Source: Massilia putida (lineage in GTDB: Bacteria; Pseudomonadota; Gammaproteobacteria; Burkholderiales; Burkholderiaceae_D). Taken from it: a stretch of 64,000 nucleotides of DNA. The first letter of the stretch is position 1, and every line of letters starts with the position of its first letter. This document shows positions 55,058 through 64,000 of the stretch, piece by piece. Both the position numbers and the translations under genes were made by a program. Under the pieces are notes generated by a model. It searched no databases. It was not told the DNA's origin and saw only the letters and a list, made by a program, of their open reading frames with translations. The stretch lies in the NCBI RefSeq assembly GCF_001941825.1, contig NZ_CP019037.1, forward strand, positions 393,182-457,181, written 5' to 3'.

Positions 55058-56173
55058 TTGAAGCGCAAAACCTTCAAAGTCCAGGCAGTCGCACGACTGC
55101 TGGGCATCAGTGTCGATTCCGTTCGCCGCGATTCGGATGAGGCTGGCCTCGAAATCGAACGGCAAGGTGGCGTCGGCCCGAAAACCCGGCTGTTCACTAT
55201 CGAGAACATTTATGACCTGGCAGCGTATCGCGCAAAGAAATACGGCGTGACTGCCAAGGTTAAACGAATCCTGACCGTCTATGCGCCGAAAGGGGGAGTC
55301 GGCAAAACGACCCTGTCGTCGAACATCGCCTGCATTCTGGCGCTGCTCGGTTTGCGGGTACTGGTCATCGACCTCGACTTCCAGGCGAACCTGACGATCT
55401 CCTTCGGCTACGATCCCGAACTGACGCCCGATGAAGCGACGACGACTGGTCTGCCGGTCGACACCTGCGTGAACTATCATTTCGGCCACCTGCTGCCGCA
55501 ATGGCAGCAGAACGGACAAACACAGACGCTGTCCGCAGTGATCAAGAAGCCGTTCGGGGAAAATGGCCCGCACCTGATCCCCTCCGAGGTGACGCTGGAC
55601 CGTCTCGAAGCGCTGTTCACGGTGGACGCCATCATGGGCAAGAAACCGGAGCTGGCGATCGCGCGCTGGCTTGCAGAAGGCCGTTCGGGCAAGAACAAAG
55701 ACCTCGATCTTTCAGAATACGATGTGATCATGTTCGACGCGCCGCCGGCGAAAAACCAGACCACGCGTGGCGCGTTGCTGGCCAGCGACTTCGTGGTCGC
55801 GCCGGTATCGATGGAAAAGTACAGCACGAAGTCGGTGTCCTACCTGGCCGGCGTACTGGGCGAGATGCAGGAAGAGTACGGCAAGTATCCGCAACTGGCG
55901 ATTCTTGGCAATTTCTTCGACGATTCGCGCGTACGTGTCGCAGCCCAGGTCATTGCACTGACGAGCAAGTATCCCGATGCGTGGATGGACAAGACGGTGC
56001 GCACCAGCGAGGAATTCAAAAAGGTGCTGGACGACGATGATGGCCTGCCGCTAGCCTTGTCGCGCCCGAGCAGCACGCCGGCGGGCGAACTGCGTGCGAC
56101 GACCAAGGAGCTGGTCGAAAAAATGGGCGTTCTTGGTTCCAATCCGAAGACCGACATTTTGCGCGCTGCATAA
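55058..56173 (+). CDS. parA: ParA-type partition ATPase with N-terminal HTH
   Basis: A 371-residue type Ia ParA. An N-terminal helix-turn-helix (about 8-40, VARLLGISVDSVRRDSDEAG) precedes the deviant Walker A box KGGVGKTT at 78-85; Walker A-prime is VIDLDFQANLT. The TTG at 55058 has AGGAG 7 bases upstream and no better start exists. It drives segregation of the replicon by forming dynamic nucleoid-bound gradients with ParB-parS, and the HTH suggests repression of its own promoter. Confidence 0.93.
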   Translation: MKRKTFKVQAVARLLGISVDSVRRDSDEAGLEIERQGGVGPKTRLFTIENIYDLAAYRAKKYGVTAKVKRILTVYAPKGGVGKTTLSSNIACILALLGLRVLVIDLDFQANLTISFGYDPELTPDEATTTGLPVDTCVNYHFGHLLPQWQQNGQTQTLSAVIKKPFGENGPHLIPSEVTLDRLEALFTVDAIMGKKPELAIARWLAEGRSGKNKDLDLSEYDVIMFDAPPAKNQTTRGALLASDFVVAPVSMEKYSTKSVSYLAGVLGEMQEEYGKYPQLAILGNFFDDSRVRVAAQVIALTSKYPDAWMDKTVRTSEEFKKVLDDDDGLPLALSRPSSTPAGELRATTKELVEKMGVLGSNPKTDILRAA

Positions 56174-56205
56174 CGGGTACCAAGGTCTGACCCTCAGGAG
56201 AATCT

Positions 56206-57267
56206 GTGAGTAAAGCACACCAATCCGAATCCGCGTTCACGGCCAGCCTGAAAGACCGGCTGCGCACGGCGACCACGACGTCGCAGACGATGCACATGAC
56301 GCCGCCACCTAGCGGTGCGTCGAAATCGCTGGAAGACCTGTTGCGCGATGACACGGCCGATGAACCGTTGGCGGCACCGGCGGCAGCGCCACAGCCGGCT
56401 ACCATGATGAACATCCCGGCTGTGACGACGGACGAATCGAACGTCGTGCGCAAGATCGCACTGCAGGACATCGTCGATTCGCCATACCAGCCGCGCAAGC
56501 GCTATGACGAAACCCGGATCCAGCTGCTGGGCGAAACGCTGAAGGCACGGGGCCAGGACGAGGCCATCGTCGTACGCCGCCTGCCGTCGGGGAAATACGA
56601 ACTGATCTCTGGCCACCGACGTACGCGTGCCGCACGCCTCATCGGCTGGTCCGACATTGACGCGCGCGTACGTCCTCTGAGCGACCGTGAGGCCGAACTG
56701 GCGACGCTGACCAGTAACGAGAGCAATGAGGAACTCAGTACCTACGAACGCGCGAAGGCGTATCAGGAAGCGCTCGACCGCGGGTTCGCGAGCGACCAGA
56801 AGGGCATCGCGAGCCTGTTCGGCTGTTCCCAGGGGCGTGTCTCCCAGTGCCTGAGCCTGTTGCAATTTCCGACGCCAATCCTTGACCTTCTCGAGAAATA
56901 TCCGGGACTGCTCAAGACCCGTCACGCCCGCGTGGTCAAGGATGTGCTGGCCAAGTATCCGCACGCCGTCGACACGATTGCTGCCAGTGTCGAGGTGCTC
57001 ATCGACAAGCCTGACATGGATGTCGACGAATTGCAGGCCGTGCTCGTCAAGCCGTTCGAGAAGAAGCGGGTCCGTACGAAGCCACCTGAACCGCGGATGA
57101 TCACGGATAAGAACGGAGTGTCCGCGTTCAAGGTGCAGATCAGGGAACGTGAGATCGTCATCAAGGTCGAGGAAGGCGTCGACGTGGACCTTGCGTCCCG
57201 GCGCGCGATGGGCGCGCTTCGCGACTTTGCCGGCTCGCTTGAATTACCAAAAAAGAAAAGCGTTTAA
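56206..57267 (+). CDS. parB: ParB-type partition protein
   Basis: A 353-residue ParB/Spo0J/RepB-family protein. The N-terminal domain shows SPYQPRKRYDETRI and the CTP-binding arginine box GHRRTRAA at 136-143. A helix-turn-helix follows at about 195-215 (GIASLFGCSQGRVSQCLSLL) and a C-terminal dimerisation domain ends in a Lys-rich tail. The GTG at 56206 has AGGAG upstream. It follows parA by 32 bp in one operon. It should bind parS palindromes, candidates of which lie at 57341 and 58535. Confidence 0.93.
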   Translation: MSKAHQSESAFTASLKDRLRTATTTSQTMHMTPPPSGASKSLEDLLRDDTADEPLAAPAAAPQPATMMNIPAVTTDESNVVRKIALQDIVDSPYQPRKRYDETRIQLLGETLKARGQDEAIVVRRLPSGKYELISGHRRTRAARLIGWSDIDARVRPLSDREAELATLTSNESNEELSTYERAKAYQEALDRGFASDQKGIASLFGCSQGRVSQCLSLLQFPTPILDLLEKYPGLLKTRHARVVKDVLAKYPHAVDTIAASVEVLIDKPDMDVDELQAVLVKPFEKKRVRTKPPEPRMITDKNGVSAFKVQIREREIVIKVEEGVDVDLASRRAMGALRDFAGSLELPKKKSV

Positions 57268-57340
57268 AAACAATAGCTTACGTTTTTACGGAATAGAGGA
57301 TTTGTATATTTTCTGAATGAAATCAAAGACTTATCTATAA

Positions 57341-57357
57341 ATATTAACCGTTAATAT
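57341..57357. other. parS-like palindrome, copy 1
   Basis: ATATTAACCGTTAATAT is a perfect 8-1-8 palindrome 73 bp after parB. It repeats exactly at 58535, each time preceded by a similar stretch (ATCAA, then ACTTAT about 10 bp before). These features suit a partition site for the upstream ParB. Confidence 0.55.
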
Positions 57358-57383
57358 GGGCGCCTGTGTGGCGCCCTTTTTTT
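57358..57383 (+). terminator. Rho-independent terminator of the parAB operon
   Basis: GGGCGCC/GGCGCCC stem with TGTGT loop followed by seven T; it directly abuts the parS-like palindrome. Confidence 0.9.
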
Positions 57384-58534
57384 GTCTCGTGGTTCAGCAT
57401 TGGCGGATGGTAATGGAAGGCGACGGTCGACTATATGTTGATTCACGGGCTGGTATGGCAATGGAGCGCCTCAGGCACGTTGTCCTTTGATCTCGTAAGT
57501 GTCGGCCCAGACCGGGCGGAGCATGAATCATAAAAATATGTCAGTGGGCGCATGCGATATTCCAGCCGTGGTCCACGCATCACATGGATTCCGATCACTT
57601 ATACACGGATATTAACGGGCGGCATTAAACGCTCCAGCCTTAATGCGTGACCTTCAGGCTATCAAGAGACACACCCCTTCGCGCTTTCGCGTGACGAGAA
57701 GTGCGGCCACGTAAAGGTTTATTCCCCCAAGCGAAAGACGAAGCTCATGCCCACACCAAGCCGGATCCGTGAACTTTTCAATCGCCGCCCGCTACTTTGC
57801 CGGCTAGGTCACTGTCGAGCATCGGCATTCCGTGTGCTCCGCCGAGTTCAGTGGGGGCCGAGCCTACACAAGCGGCCATCCCACGTTACGACGATCAGCG
57901 ATGCGTGACGAGTACCACGTCAGCGTCGCTCGTAGCACTTGATGGGCGCCGGTTTGTGTCCATACGCCGTCTATTTGGTGGTCCATTCCGTACTGTAGGC
58001 TCTCAGCACTCGGTCAATACTGGTTTATCCGGGCACTACACCTGCAACGTACCCGGGGGGCATCGCGCACTACTGATCACGGTTCTTTCTCGTCATGGGA
58101 CTAGGACCCGACGAAAGGTGCACGTTCCTGATAGTCAGAATGCGGAACCCTAATTGGCTGTGACCTAATGAGTACGCCGCATCTACCGCCCTGCACCCTG
58201 CTCCCGTGTAGGCTCGCTCAAGTAATCGCATCCTTACCCATTCTGGCTACCCGGTGTCTGTGCGCCTCGCACTGACGTGCTCTTAATACGCCGCAATACG
58301 GAAGTCGCGAAAACGGATCGCCTTGCAGCAAGTGTTCAGGTTCAAGTGTTCAGGATCATTCGTGACCAGGTTTCATGCCGGGGCCAGACTAGCTTCTCGA
58401 GAGCTGAACGGGTTATACGACAATCCCTAGCAAAAGTTTCGCTAAAAATAATCTCTTATAAATCAATAACTTAGAGATTGAGGAAAATTGGGTTTCATAT
58501 GAAAAACCTTTTAAAATCAAGTACTTATACAAAA

Positions 58535-58551
58535 ATATTAACCGTTAATAT
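58535..58551. other. parS-like palindrome, copy 2
   Basis: An exact copy of the 57341 palindrome, here extended to the 19-bp AATATTAACCGTTAATATT, 1.2 kb away in the same orientation and with matching upstream context. Confidence 0.55.
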
Positions 58552-58791
58552 TGTGTGCTTCCTTGCTAGATGCCCTTGGCCCGATCTACCGTTCGCAACT
58601 CGAAATGACGGACGGGTGGCCGAGAGCGAATGATCGTTTTGGCCCCGCTGCCTGCAGCAGAATTGCACAGTACATCGGATGAGGTTCCCCGGCCCGACCT
58701 ACGTGGGAATCCACCATACGCAGGGGTTTTCGAGAAATCCACCGAACACCAACGTACCGCGAGTCCAGGCCATCCATTCATCCTATATGTA

Positions 58792-59136
58792 ATGACCTCT
58801 TGCCCGATCTGCGAGGATTCTCATGTTCTGGACGATTTTAATCAATCCCGCCCCCAGGAGTGGAAGGATGGAGGCGGCAGATGGGACCTGATCCAACTCA
58901 CGCGCGCTACCTGTGTGCTACGTAAGGACTCGCTTGAATGGCCACACCACGAACAACGCGAGGTATCGATCGCGCTCGACTCCCTCGTAGAGGCCAACGG
59001 CCTACTTCATGCGTCGGCACGCGACGCTCATATCAACGTATGTGCAACAACTGAGTTGTCACGGCGTATCTCGGATCGTCAGCCGCAGTTGTATGCGGAC
59101 CTGCATGCGATGCAGGACAGGTTTCGCGCTACGTAA
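58792..59136 (+). CDS. Possible hypothetical protein with CPIC motif
   Basis: A 114-codon frame starting MTSCPICEDSHVLDDFNQSR; the frame stays open upstream to 58630, so the start is uncertain. One CxxC pair is present and the C-terminus is helical in character. No family is recognised and no clear ribosome-binding site precedes the ATG. It is the most protein-like frame in the gene-poor stretch, but may be a remnant. Confidence 0.35.
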   Translation: MTSCPICEDSHVLDDFNQSRPQEWKDGGGRWDLIQLTRATCVLRKDSLEWPHHEQREVSIALDSLVEANGLLHASARDAHINVCATTELSRRISDRQPQLYADLHAMQDRFRAT

Positions 59137-61394
59137 ATGAACACTTCGAAGAACACGTCATTCGCCTATTCTATCCACCACTGTCCATCCTGCTATCCGA
59201 AACGAGATCACCTGGGATCTGGCGAAAGATAGAGGCATGCTCCCCGGCTCCGATGCGGAAAAGCATATGGTTGCAGCTGTTCACCCTACATGACCAACGT
59301 CCGGAAGACTTCTAACCTACGCCGCTTCACGCCATCGGTGCCAACAAGGCGCTGCTCTCGTCAGGAACTTGGACGTCTCATAACGCGAGCTTGCCGCCGA
59401 GATTGGCATCGACATGGACGCATTCGACTTGCTGACGTGGCTTTAGCTGATCGATGACCCAGACCCGCTCGAGTGCGATGCCGACGAAGCACCGTATGAA
59501 GGCGTCGTCGTTAGCAACGACCGTCGCATGCTTGATAGCCGCGGTTGACGGATTCTGCCGAACCGGCATCCGGACGGCAGGCGTTTCCCCCTTTCAGGCT
59601 CGACGAATTCTTCCTGAGTTTCAAGGCTCGTCATCATCCCGCGGCCTCGTCCCCGACGCGAACGAGACAAGTGGTAAAAGCACCGCTATCGCAAGCTGAT
59701 CACCGGATATTCCGGCCACCGCGCGGCGGTAATGGTGCGCATCCGTCGCGCGGTCGAGCGCTGCGCTGTCCGCATCCACCGGCCATCGGGGTCCCCGCAA
59801 GCCACCATACTCGACGACGTGCTCGCGTACACGAACGCCGTTGCAGCCGAGATTGAGCCGGACGAAGTGACGATGTCCACCTCGACTCGCATCCTAATCG
59901 AGGGACGTGCCGAGGCGCCAAGGTAGCGTGGAATGCCGATCCGCCCGAACCGTTCCTCGACGAAGCCTCGCCTGATCCGCAGCGCTTAGTCAGGAAGCGC
60001 CGTCGTAGACCAGACTCGTGCGGATCTGTGCGGGGTCGACTCATCCTCGAAATCGAAGCGCCGTCCGCCCACGCGATACAGGCTATCTCCTGCTCCGGCG
60101 TACCTCTGATGTCGCAGAACCGGTTCAGCCGCTCGATTGGCGGTTTGCGATTGGCGCCGCGCGGTTCCAGCCCGGTGAGCTGTCCGTGCAATTATTCTCG
60201 CAGCAACTTGGCGCCTTGCGGCGCAAGCGGACCGGAAATCGTAGCGGCCGCGTGCACCGGCAAACCCATCGCGTAGCGTACTTCGCCAGGTCCCGCGCGA
60301 TGAAGAAGCGTTATGGCGTCGCATAGCCTGGCGATGTCTCGCTCCTGTAACACTGTGCGAACGCGTGGTAGAGCATCTACATCGATGCCGGGGGCGGCGC
60401 CTTCGGCTACGCATCGTCCGATATGTAGGCCCGGATTTAAGAGCCCAGCTGGGGAGCGTAGTTCCCGGCATATCCTGTGTCAGTCGCAGTGCGGCACGCA
60501 GGCGGCCCTGCATTCCTCGCACGTCGATGAGCCGGTCGGCCAGCGTTTATGATCATCCGTGAATAACTTGGGAAGACGGATGTACGACAGATCCCGTGTG
60601 ATCTCCTGTCTTCCGAACGGGAGTGCGGGCTGCGGCCGTGTTGACCGGTAGCGGACCGCAGCGGCTTCTAGTCCGGCACTGGCTACGACTTCCGTCTCTT
60701 GACAGGTCGGTGCCAACGCCGTGCCGTCACAACAAGATGGCGCTCCGGTGGTCGACACCGAGCGAATCTGCAGATCGCCGCCGCCCGGACGGTGTTTGCC
60801 CCACTGCGCCAAGCCACAGACTCCCCAACCAGACGCCCACATGGCGAATCCGATGTCAGTTGATGCCGCACCTTGGGCGCGGCGCGCATTATTCATCTTG
60901 CATATTTTGTTCCGTCATATGCACGGCAAGGCCGCGCCGCTTCGCTGGCGCTGTCGCCTTCGTCAAGGTACACGACGGTCCGGTGCGCCTTCCGAATTTC
61001 GCGTACATGGCGCACCAGCGCTAAGGCGGTCTGCTCGCTCGAAACGCGGCAAGAAGGACAAGCGCCGCTCGCGCGACCTCGGCCAACAGGACGACGCCGT
61101 CACGCGGAAAAATTGGGCGACAGGCGAACACAATATCGCTAATCGCCCGCCGTGCTCGCCAGACCTCGGTACCATAAGGGACGGGAGCCCGAGTGCCCAT
61201 GCGCACGCGTTTGTCCGTCAGATGCCTCGTTTCCTATCCATTTCTACACAAATTGGAGTCGCCCGAGCGCCGCCTGATGTACACCGCGCGCTGTGGCTTT
61301 CCCGTTGGCCGCTAATCGGGAATCACGCCAGGACATTTCCACGATTGATCCCGCGCGCCTTCACGTCACGCGACATGTTCTCGGAGAATTTTGA

Positions 61395-63830
61395 ATGACA
61401 AAGAATAGTCAAGCCCGCCCCTCGGTCTCGCTGAGGGCTGGCTGTATTTTCCTTGCCCTGGTATTGCTGTCGACCGGACTGGTCTTCATCGCCGGTGGGG
61501 CCAGGCTTGTGACGCTGCACGGCAGCTGGTACTTTCTGATCGCGGGTGCCGTCATCACGGCGTCCGCGGTCCAGTTCCTGCGGATGAAGGCGTCCGCGGT
61601 CGCCGTGTACGGCGTGGCGTATCTCGGCACGCTGGCGTGGGCGCTGTTCGACGCCGGCGTGGATTTCTGGCCACTCGTGTCGCGCCTGATGGTGCCGACT
61701 GGCATGATGATATTCGCGCTGCTGGCATGGGCGCCGCTGCGTCGCGCCGAGACGGGGCAGGCCGCGCCAAAGACGGCGTTCGTCCTGGCCTCACTGCTGG
61801 TGGTCGGCATGGGGGCCGTGTTCGTCCAGATGTTCCAGCCGCATCCAACTGTCGCATTCCAGGGTACGCCCACGCCACTGGTGCCGGTCGCGCCCGGCCG
61901 CGCGCAGAAGGATTGGAGCAGCTATGGCAACACGCCAGGCGGCAGCCGCTTCGTTGCGCTCGACCAGATCACGCGCGACAACATAAGCGGCTTGCAGGTC
62001 GCGTGGACGTTGCACACGGGCGACACGCCCGTCAGCCCGACCGGCAATGGCGCGGAAGATCAGGAAACGCCGCTTCAAATCGGCGACCGCTTGTATTTGT
62101 GCACGCCCCATAACAACGCGATCGCCGTCGACGTCGACAGCGGCAAGAAGATCTGGGAACGGGACATCAACGCCAAGGCCCAAGTGTGGAACCGCTGCCG
62201 CGGCCTCGCATATTTCGATGCGACGCAACCGCTCGCTCAGCCGACCAAGGCCGGTGCCACGCCTGTGCCGCCGGCCACACTGGCGGCCGGCGCGAACTGC
62301 CAGCGCCGCCTGCTGATGAACACCATCGATGCGCGCCTCGTCGCGCTCGACGCCGACACCGGCGTGCCGTGCGACGGCTTCGGCGAGGCCGGCTTCGTCG
62401 ACCTGAAGGCGGGCATGGGCGCCGCGGCGGACCCAACTTACCAGCTGACGTCCGCGCCGACCATCGCCGGCACGACCGTGGTGGTCGGTGGCCGCGTGGC
62501 CGACAACGTGCAGACCGACATGCCGGGCGGCGTGCTGCGCGGCTTCGACGTGATCACGGGGCAGATGCGCTGGGCGTTCGACCCCGGCCGCGCCGATCCG
62601 AATGCGCGGCTGCAGCCGGGCCAGACGTACGTGCGCAGCACGCCAAATTCGTGGGCGCCGATGTCCTACGATGCAGCGCTGAACACCGTGTTCATCCCGA
62701 TGGGCAGTTCGTCCGTGGACCTGTGGGGAGGCAACCGCACGCCGCTGGATCATCGTTACGCCACGTCGATCCTGGCGCTGGACGCGACCACCGGCAAGGA
62801 AAAATGGGTGTACCAGACCGTGCATAATGACCTGTGGGACTTCGACGTGCCGATGCAACCGAGCCTCGTCGACTTTCCGGGCCAGGACGGTTCGATGACG
62901 CCCGCCGTCCTGTTTGGCACAAAGGCAGGCCAGATCTTCGTGCTCGACCGCGCGACCGGCAAGCCGCTCACGCGCGTCGACGAGCGCCCGGTTCGCAAAG
63001 GCCACATCCGCGACGAGCAATATGCACCGACGCAGCCGTTCTCGGTCGGGATGCCGCAGATCGGCGCGCAGACGCTTACGGAATCGGACATGTGGGGCGC
63101 CACGCCGTTCGACCAGCTGATGTGCCGCATCGCGTTCAAGTCGATGCGCTACGACGGCCTGTTCACGGTACCTGACACCGACGTGTCGTTGAGCTTCCCC
63201 GGCTCGCTCGGCGGGATGAACTGGGGCGGCCTGTCGATCGATCCGGTGCACCACGTCGCCTTCGTCAACGACATGCGCCTTGGCTTGTGGGTGCAGATGA
63301 TCCCGCAGAAGGCCGACAGTGGTCCCGCCGGTAACGGCGGCGAAGCCGTCAACACGGGCATGGGTGCCGTGCCGCTGAAAGGCACGCCGTACGCCGTCAA
63401 CAAGAACCGCTTCCTGTCGGCGCTCGGCATTCCGTGCCAAAAGCCGCCGTTCGGCACGTTGTCCGCGGTCGACCTCACGACGCGCAGACTGCTGTGGCAG
63501 GTGCCGGTCGGCACCGTGCAGGACACGGGCCCGTTGGGCATCAAGATGCATATGCCGATGCCGGTCGGGATGCCAACGCTCGGCGGTACGCTCGCCACGC
63601 AGGGCGGCCTCGTGTTCATCGCCGGCACGCAGGACTATTACCTGCGCGCGTTCGACAGCGCGACCGGCAAGGAAGTCTGGAAGGCGCGCCTGCCAGTGGG
63701 CAGCCAGGGCGGGCCGATGAGCTATGTGTCGCCGAAGACGGGTAGGCAGTACGTCGTGATCTCGGCGGGCGGCGCGCGCCAGTCGCCGGACCGGGGCGAC
63801 TACGTCATCGCGTATGCGCTGAAGCATTGA
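61395..63830 (+). CDS. gcd: Membrane-bound PQQ-dependent glucose dehydrogenase
   Basis: An 811-residue quinoprotein. The first 150 residues hold about five membrane helices typical of Gcd; the rest is an eight-bladed PQQ propeller facing the periplasm. Signatures include WSSYGNTPGGSRF, CTPHNNAIAVDVDSGKKIW, HNDLWDFDVPMQP and the C-terminal TGKEVWKARLPVGSQGGP. It oxidises glucose and other aldoses to lactones using PQQ and Ca2+/Mg2+ and passes electrons to ubiquinone. CGGAGAA precedes the ATG at 61395. No pqq biosynthesis genes are in the window. Confidence 0.93.
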   Translation: MTKNSQARPSVSLRAGCIFLALVLLSTGLVFIAGGARLVTLHGSWYFLIAGAVITASAVQFLRMKASAVAVYGVAYLGTLAWALFDAGVDFWPLVSRLMVPTGMMIFALLAWAPLRRAETGQAAPKTAFVLASLLVVGMGAVFVQMFQPHPTVAFQGTPTPLVPVAPGRAQKDWSSYGNTPGGSRFVALDQITRDNISGLQVAWTLHTGDTPVSPTGNGAEDQETPLQIGDRLYLCTPHNNAIAVDVDSGKKIWERDINAKAQVWNRCRGLAYFDATQPLAQPTKAGATPVPPATLAAGANCQRRLLMNTIDARLVALDADTGVPCDGFGEAGFVDLKAGMGAAADPTYQLTSAPTIAGTTVVVGGRVADNVQTDMPGGVLRGFDVITGQMRWAFDPGRADPNARLQPGQTYVRSTPNSWAPMSYDAALNTVFIPMGSSSVDLWGGNRTPLDHRYATSILALDATTGKEKWVYQTVHNDLWDFDVPMQPSLVDFPGQDGSMTPAVLFGTKAGQIFVLDRATGKPLTRVDERPVRKGHIRDEQYAPTQPFSVGMPQIGAQTLTESDMWGATPFDQLMCRIAFKSMRYDGLFTVPDTDVSLSFPGSLGGMNWGGLSIDPVHHVAFVNDMRLGLWVQMIPQKADSGPAGNGGEAVNTGMGAVPLKGTPYAVNKNRFLSALGIPCQKPPFGTLSAVDLTTRRLLWQVPVGTVQDTGPLGIKMHMPMPVGMPTLGGTLATQGGLVFIAGTQDYYLRAFDSATGKEVWKARLPVGSQGGPMSYVSPKTGRQYVVISAGGARQSPDRGDYVIAYALKH

Positions 63831-63898
63831 GCGACACACCGCAGTCAACGCGGTCAAGCTGGTGCCGTATGCGTGCCCGGGCCTGTTCTCGGCCGACA

Positions 63899-64000
63899 TC
63901 ATCTCGGCTTGACGGTGCCCGCCGGCGCGCCACCGAACAGCCGGCTCACCACGCCGCGCAGCCAGCGGTTACCCGCCTCGTGGTGGTAACGCGCATGCCA
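63899..64000 (-). CDS. C-terminal end of a probable LysR-family regulator
   Basis: The last 33 codons of a minus-strand gene whose start is beyond the right edge. The sequence WHARYHHEAGNRWLRGVVSR resembles the C-terminal end of LysR-type regulators (W-x-R then D/E-x-G-x-x-W-L-R). It converges on gcd with 68 bp between the stops. The identification rests on a short segment. Confidence 0.55.
   Translation of the reverse strand, partial: WHARYHHEAGNRWLRGVVSRLFGGAPAGTVKPR

Larger units (their letters stand above)
57384..61394. other. Gene-poor 4-kb stretch between parB and gcd
   Basis: No convincing gene apart from a weak candidate at 58792-59136. Short frames on both strands have no recognisable domains, ordinary starts or conserved lengths. 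It holds a half parS-like site at about 57593-57620 (ACTTATAC then ATATTAACGG), a single extra iteron-like unit at 57660-57677 (TATCAAGAGACACACC), and the second parS-like palindrome at 58535. The 58430-58560 part is AT-rich. The remainder may be decayed coding DNA. Confidence 0.5.

Noticed and set aside
54899..55573. 224-codon minus-strand frame overlapping parA
   Set aside because: Antisense of the conserved ParA N-terminal region; composition is that of a shadow frame.
60480..60896. 138-codon minus-strand frame in the gene-poor stretch
   Set aside because: No similarity to known families, no start signal, and surrounded by equally long frames on the other strand.
61791..63902. 703-codon minus-strand frame opposite gcd
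   Set aside because: It is Arg/Ala/His-rich antisense shadow of the clear PQQ dehydrogenase; no domain or start signal supports it.

Overview
The window is GC-rich proteobacterial DNA. Burkholderia-type trimeric porins, a Rep_3/ParAB replicon origin, LysR-controlled aromatic operons and IS1595/IS5/IS256/Tn3-family elements point to a Burkholderiales member, most likely Oxalobacteraceae (Massilia-like); this is inference from gene content. Because a replication initiator, an iteron field and parAB lie here, the window is part of a large secondary replicon (megaplasmid or chromid).

Region 1 (1-28.8 kb) is catabolic, with three blocks read mainly on the minus strand. Block A (7556 down to below 1) runs FAD monooxygenase, extradiol-type VOC enzyme, Rieske ferredoxin, HisD-like dehydrogenase, SDR, FAH hydrolase, NAD epimerase/dehydratase, alpha/beta hydrolase, with several 4-base start/stop overlaps. 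Block B (16078 down to 8620) runs aromatic-acid MFS importer, GlcG-like protein, ACMSD-like amidohydrolase, VOC dioxygenase, FAH hydrolase, MhpA-like hydroxylase, porin and terminator; a LysR gene diverges from it. Block C (28799 down to 17157) runs amidohydrolase, MFS, carboxylesterase, porin, VOC protein, GMC oxidoreductase, two alpha/beta hydrolases, an EthD-like protein, a carboxymuconolactone-decarboxylase-like protein and a LysR. Together they look like import, hydroxylation, ring cleavage and hydrolysis of aromatic compounds whose identity cannot be read from sequence. A decayed IS1595 element with exact 8-bp target duplication separates A from B.

Region 2 (28.8-35.8 kb) is accessory: an IS5-family transposase, a solo array of 18-bp repeats like an IS21-type end, a GAF-PAS-PAS-GGDEF protein, an IS3 relic, a Fic-family protein lacking the usual catalytic His, and a 232-bp segment bounded by 23-bp inverted repeats next to a tyrosine recombinase.

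Region 3 (35.8-57.4 kb) is the replicon core: frameshifted tyrosine recombinase, a 285-codon gene of unknown function, convergent Rep_3 initiator, a 2.5-kb field of about 27 co-oriented 18-bp iterons, DnaA boxes, parA, parB, palindromes that could be parS, and a strong terminator. The unknown gene is cut by a 13,124-bp Tn3-family transposon (37290-50413) with 38-bp inverted repeats and a GTAAA duplication; removing it restores the reading frame exactly. Its cargo is metal homeostasis: a yybP-ykoY (Mn2+) riboswitch and a cation exchanger now separated by an IS256 copy, dmeR-DUF1289-dmeF (Co/Ni efflux), a frameshifted Nramp-related transporter behind a highly structured leader, and an OprB-type porin, followed by res-tnpR-tnpA.

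Region 4 (57.4-64 kb) begins with about 4 kb nearly free of convincing genes, holding a second parS-like palindrome, then a membrane-bound PQQ glucose dehydrogenase (gcd) and the C-terminal end of what looks like a LysR regulator running off the right edge.
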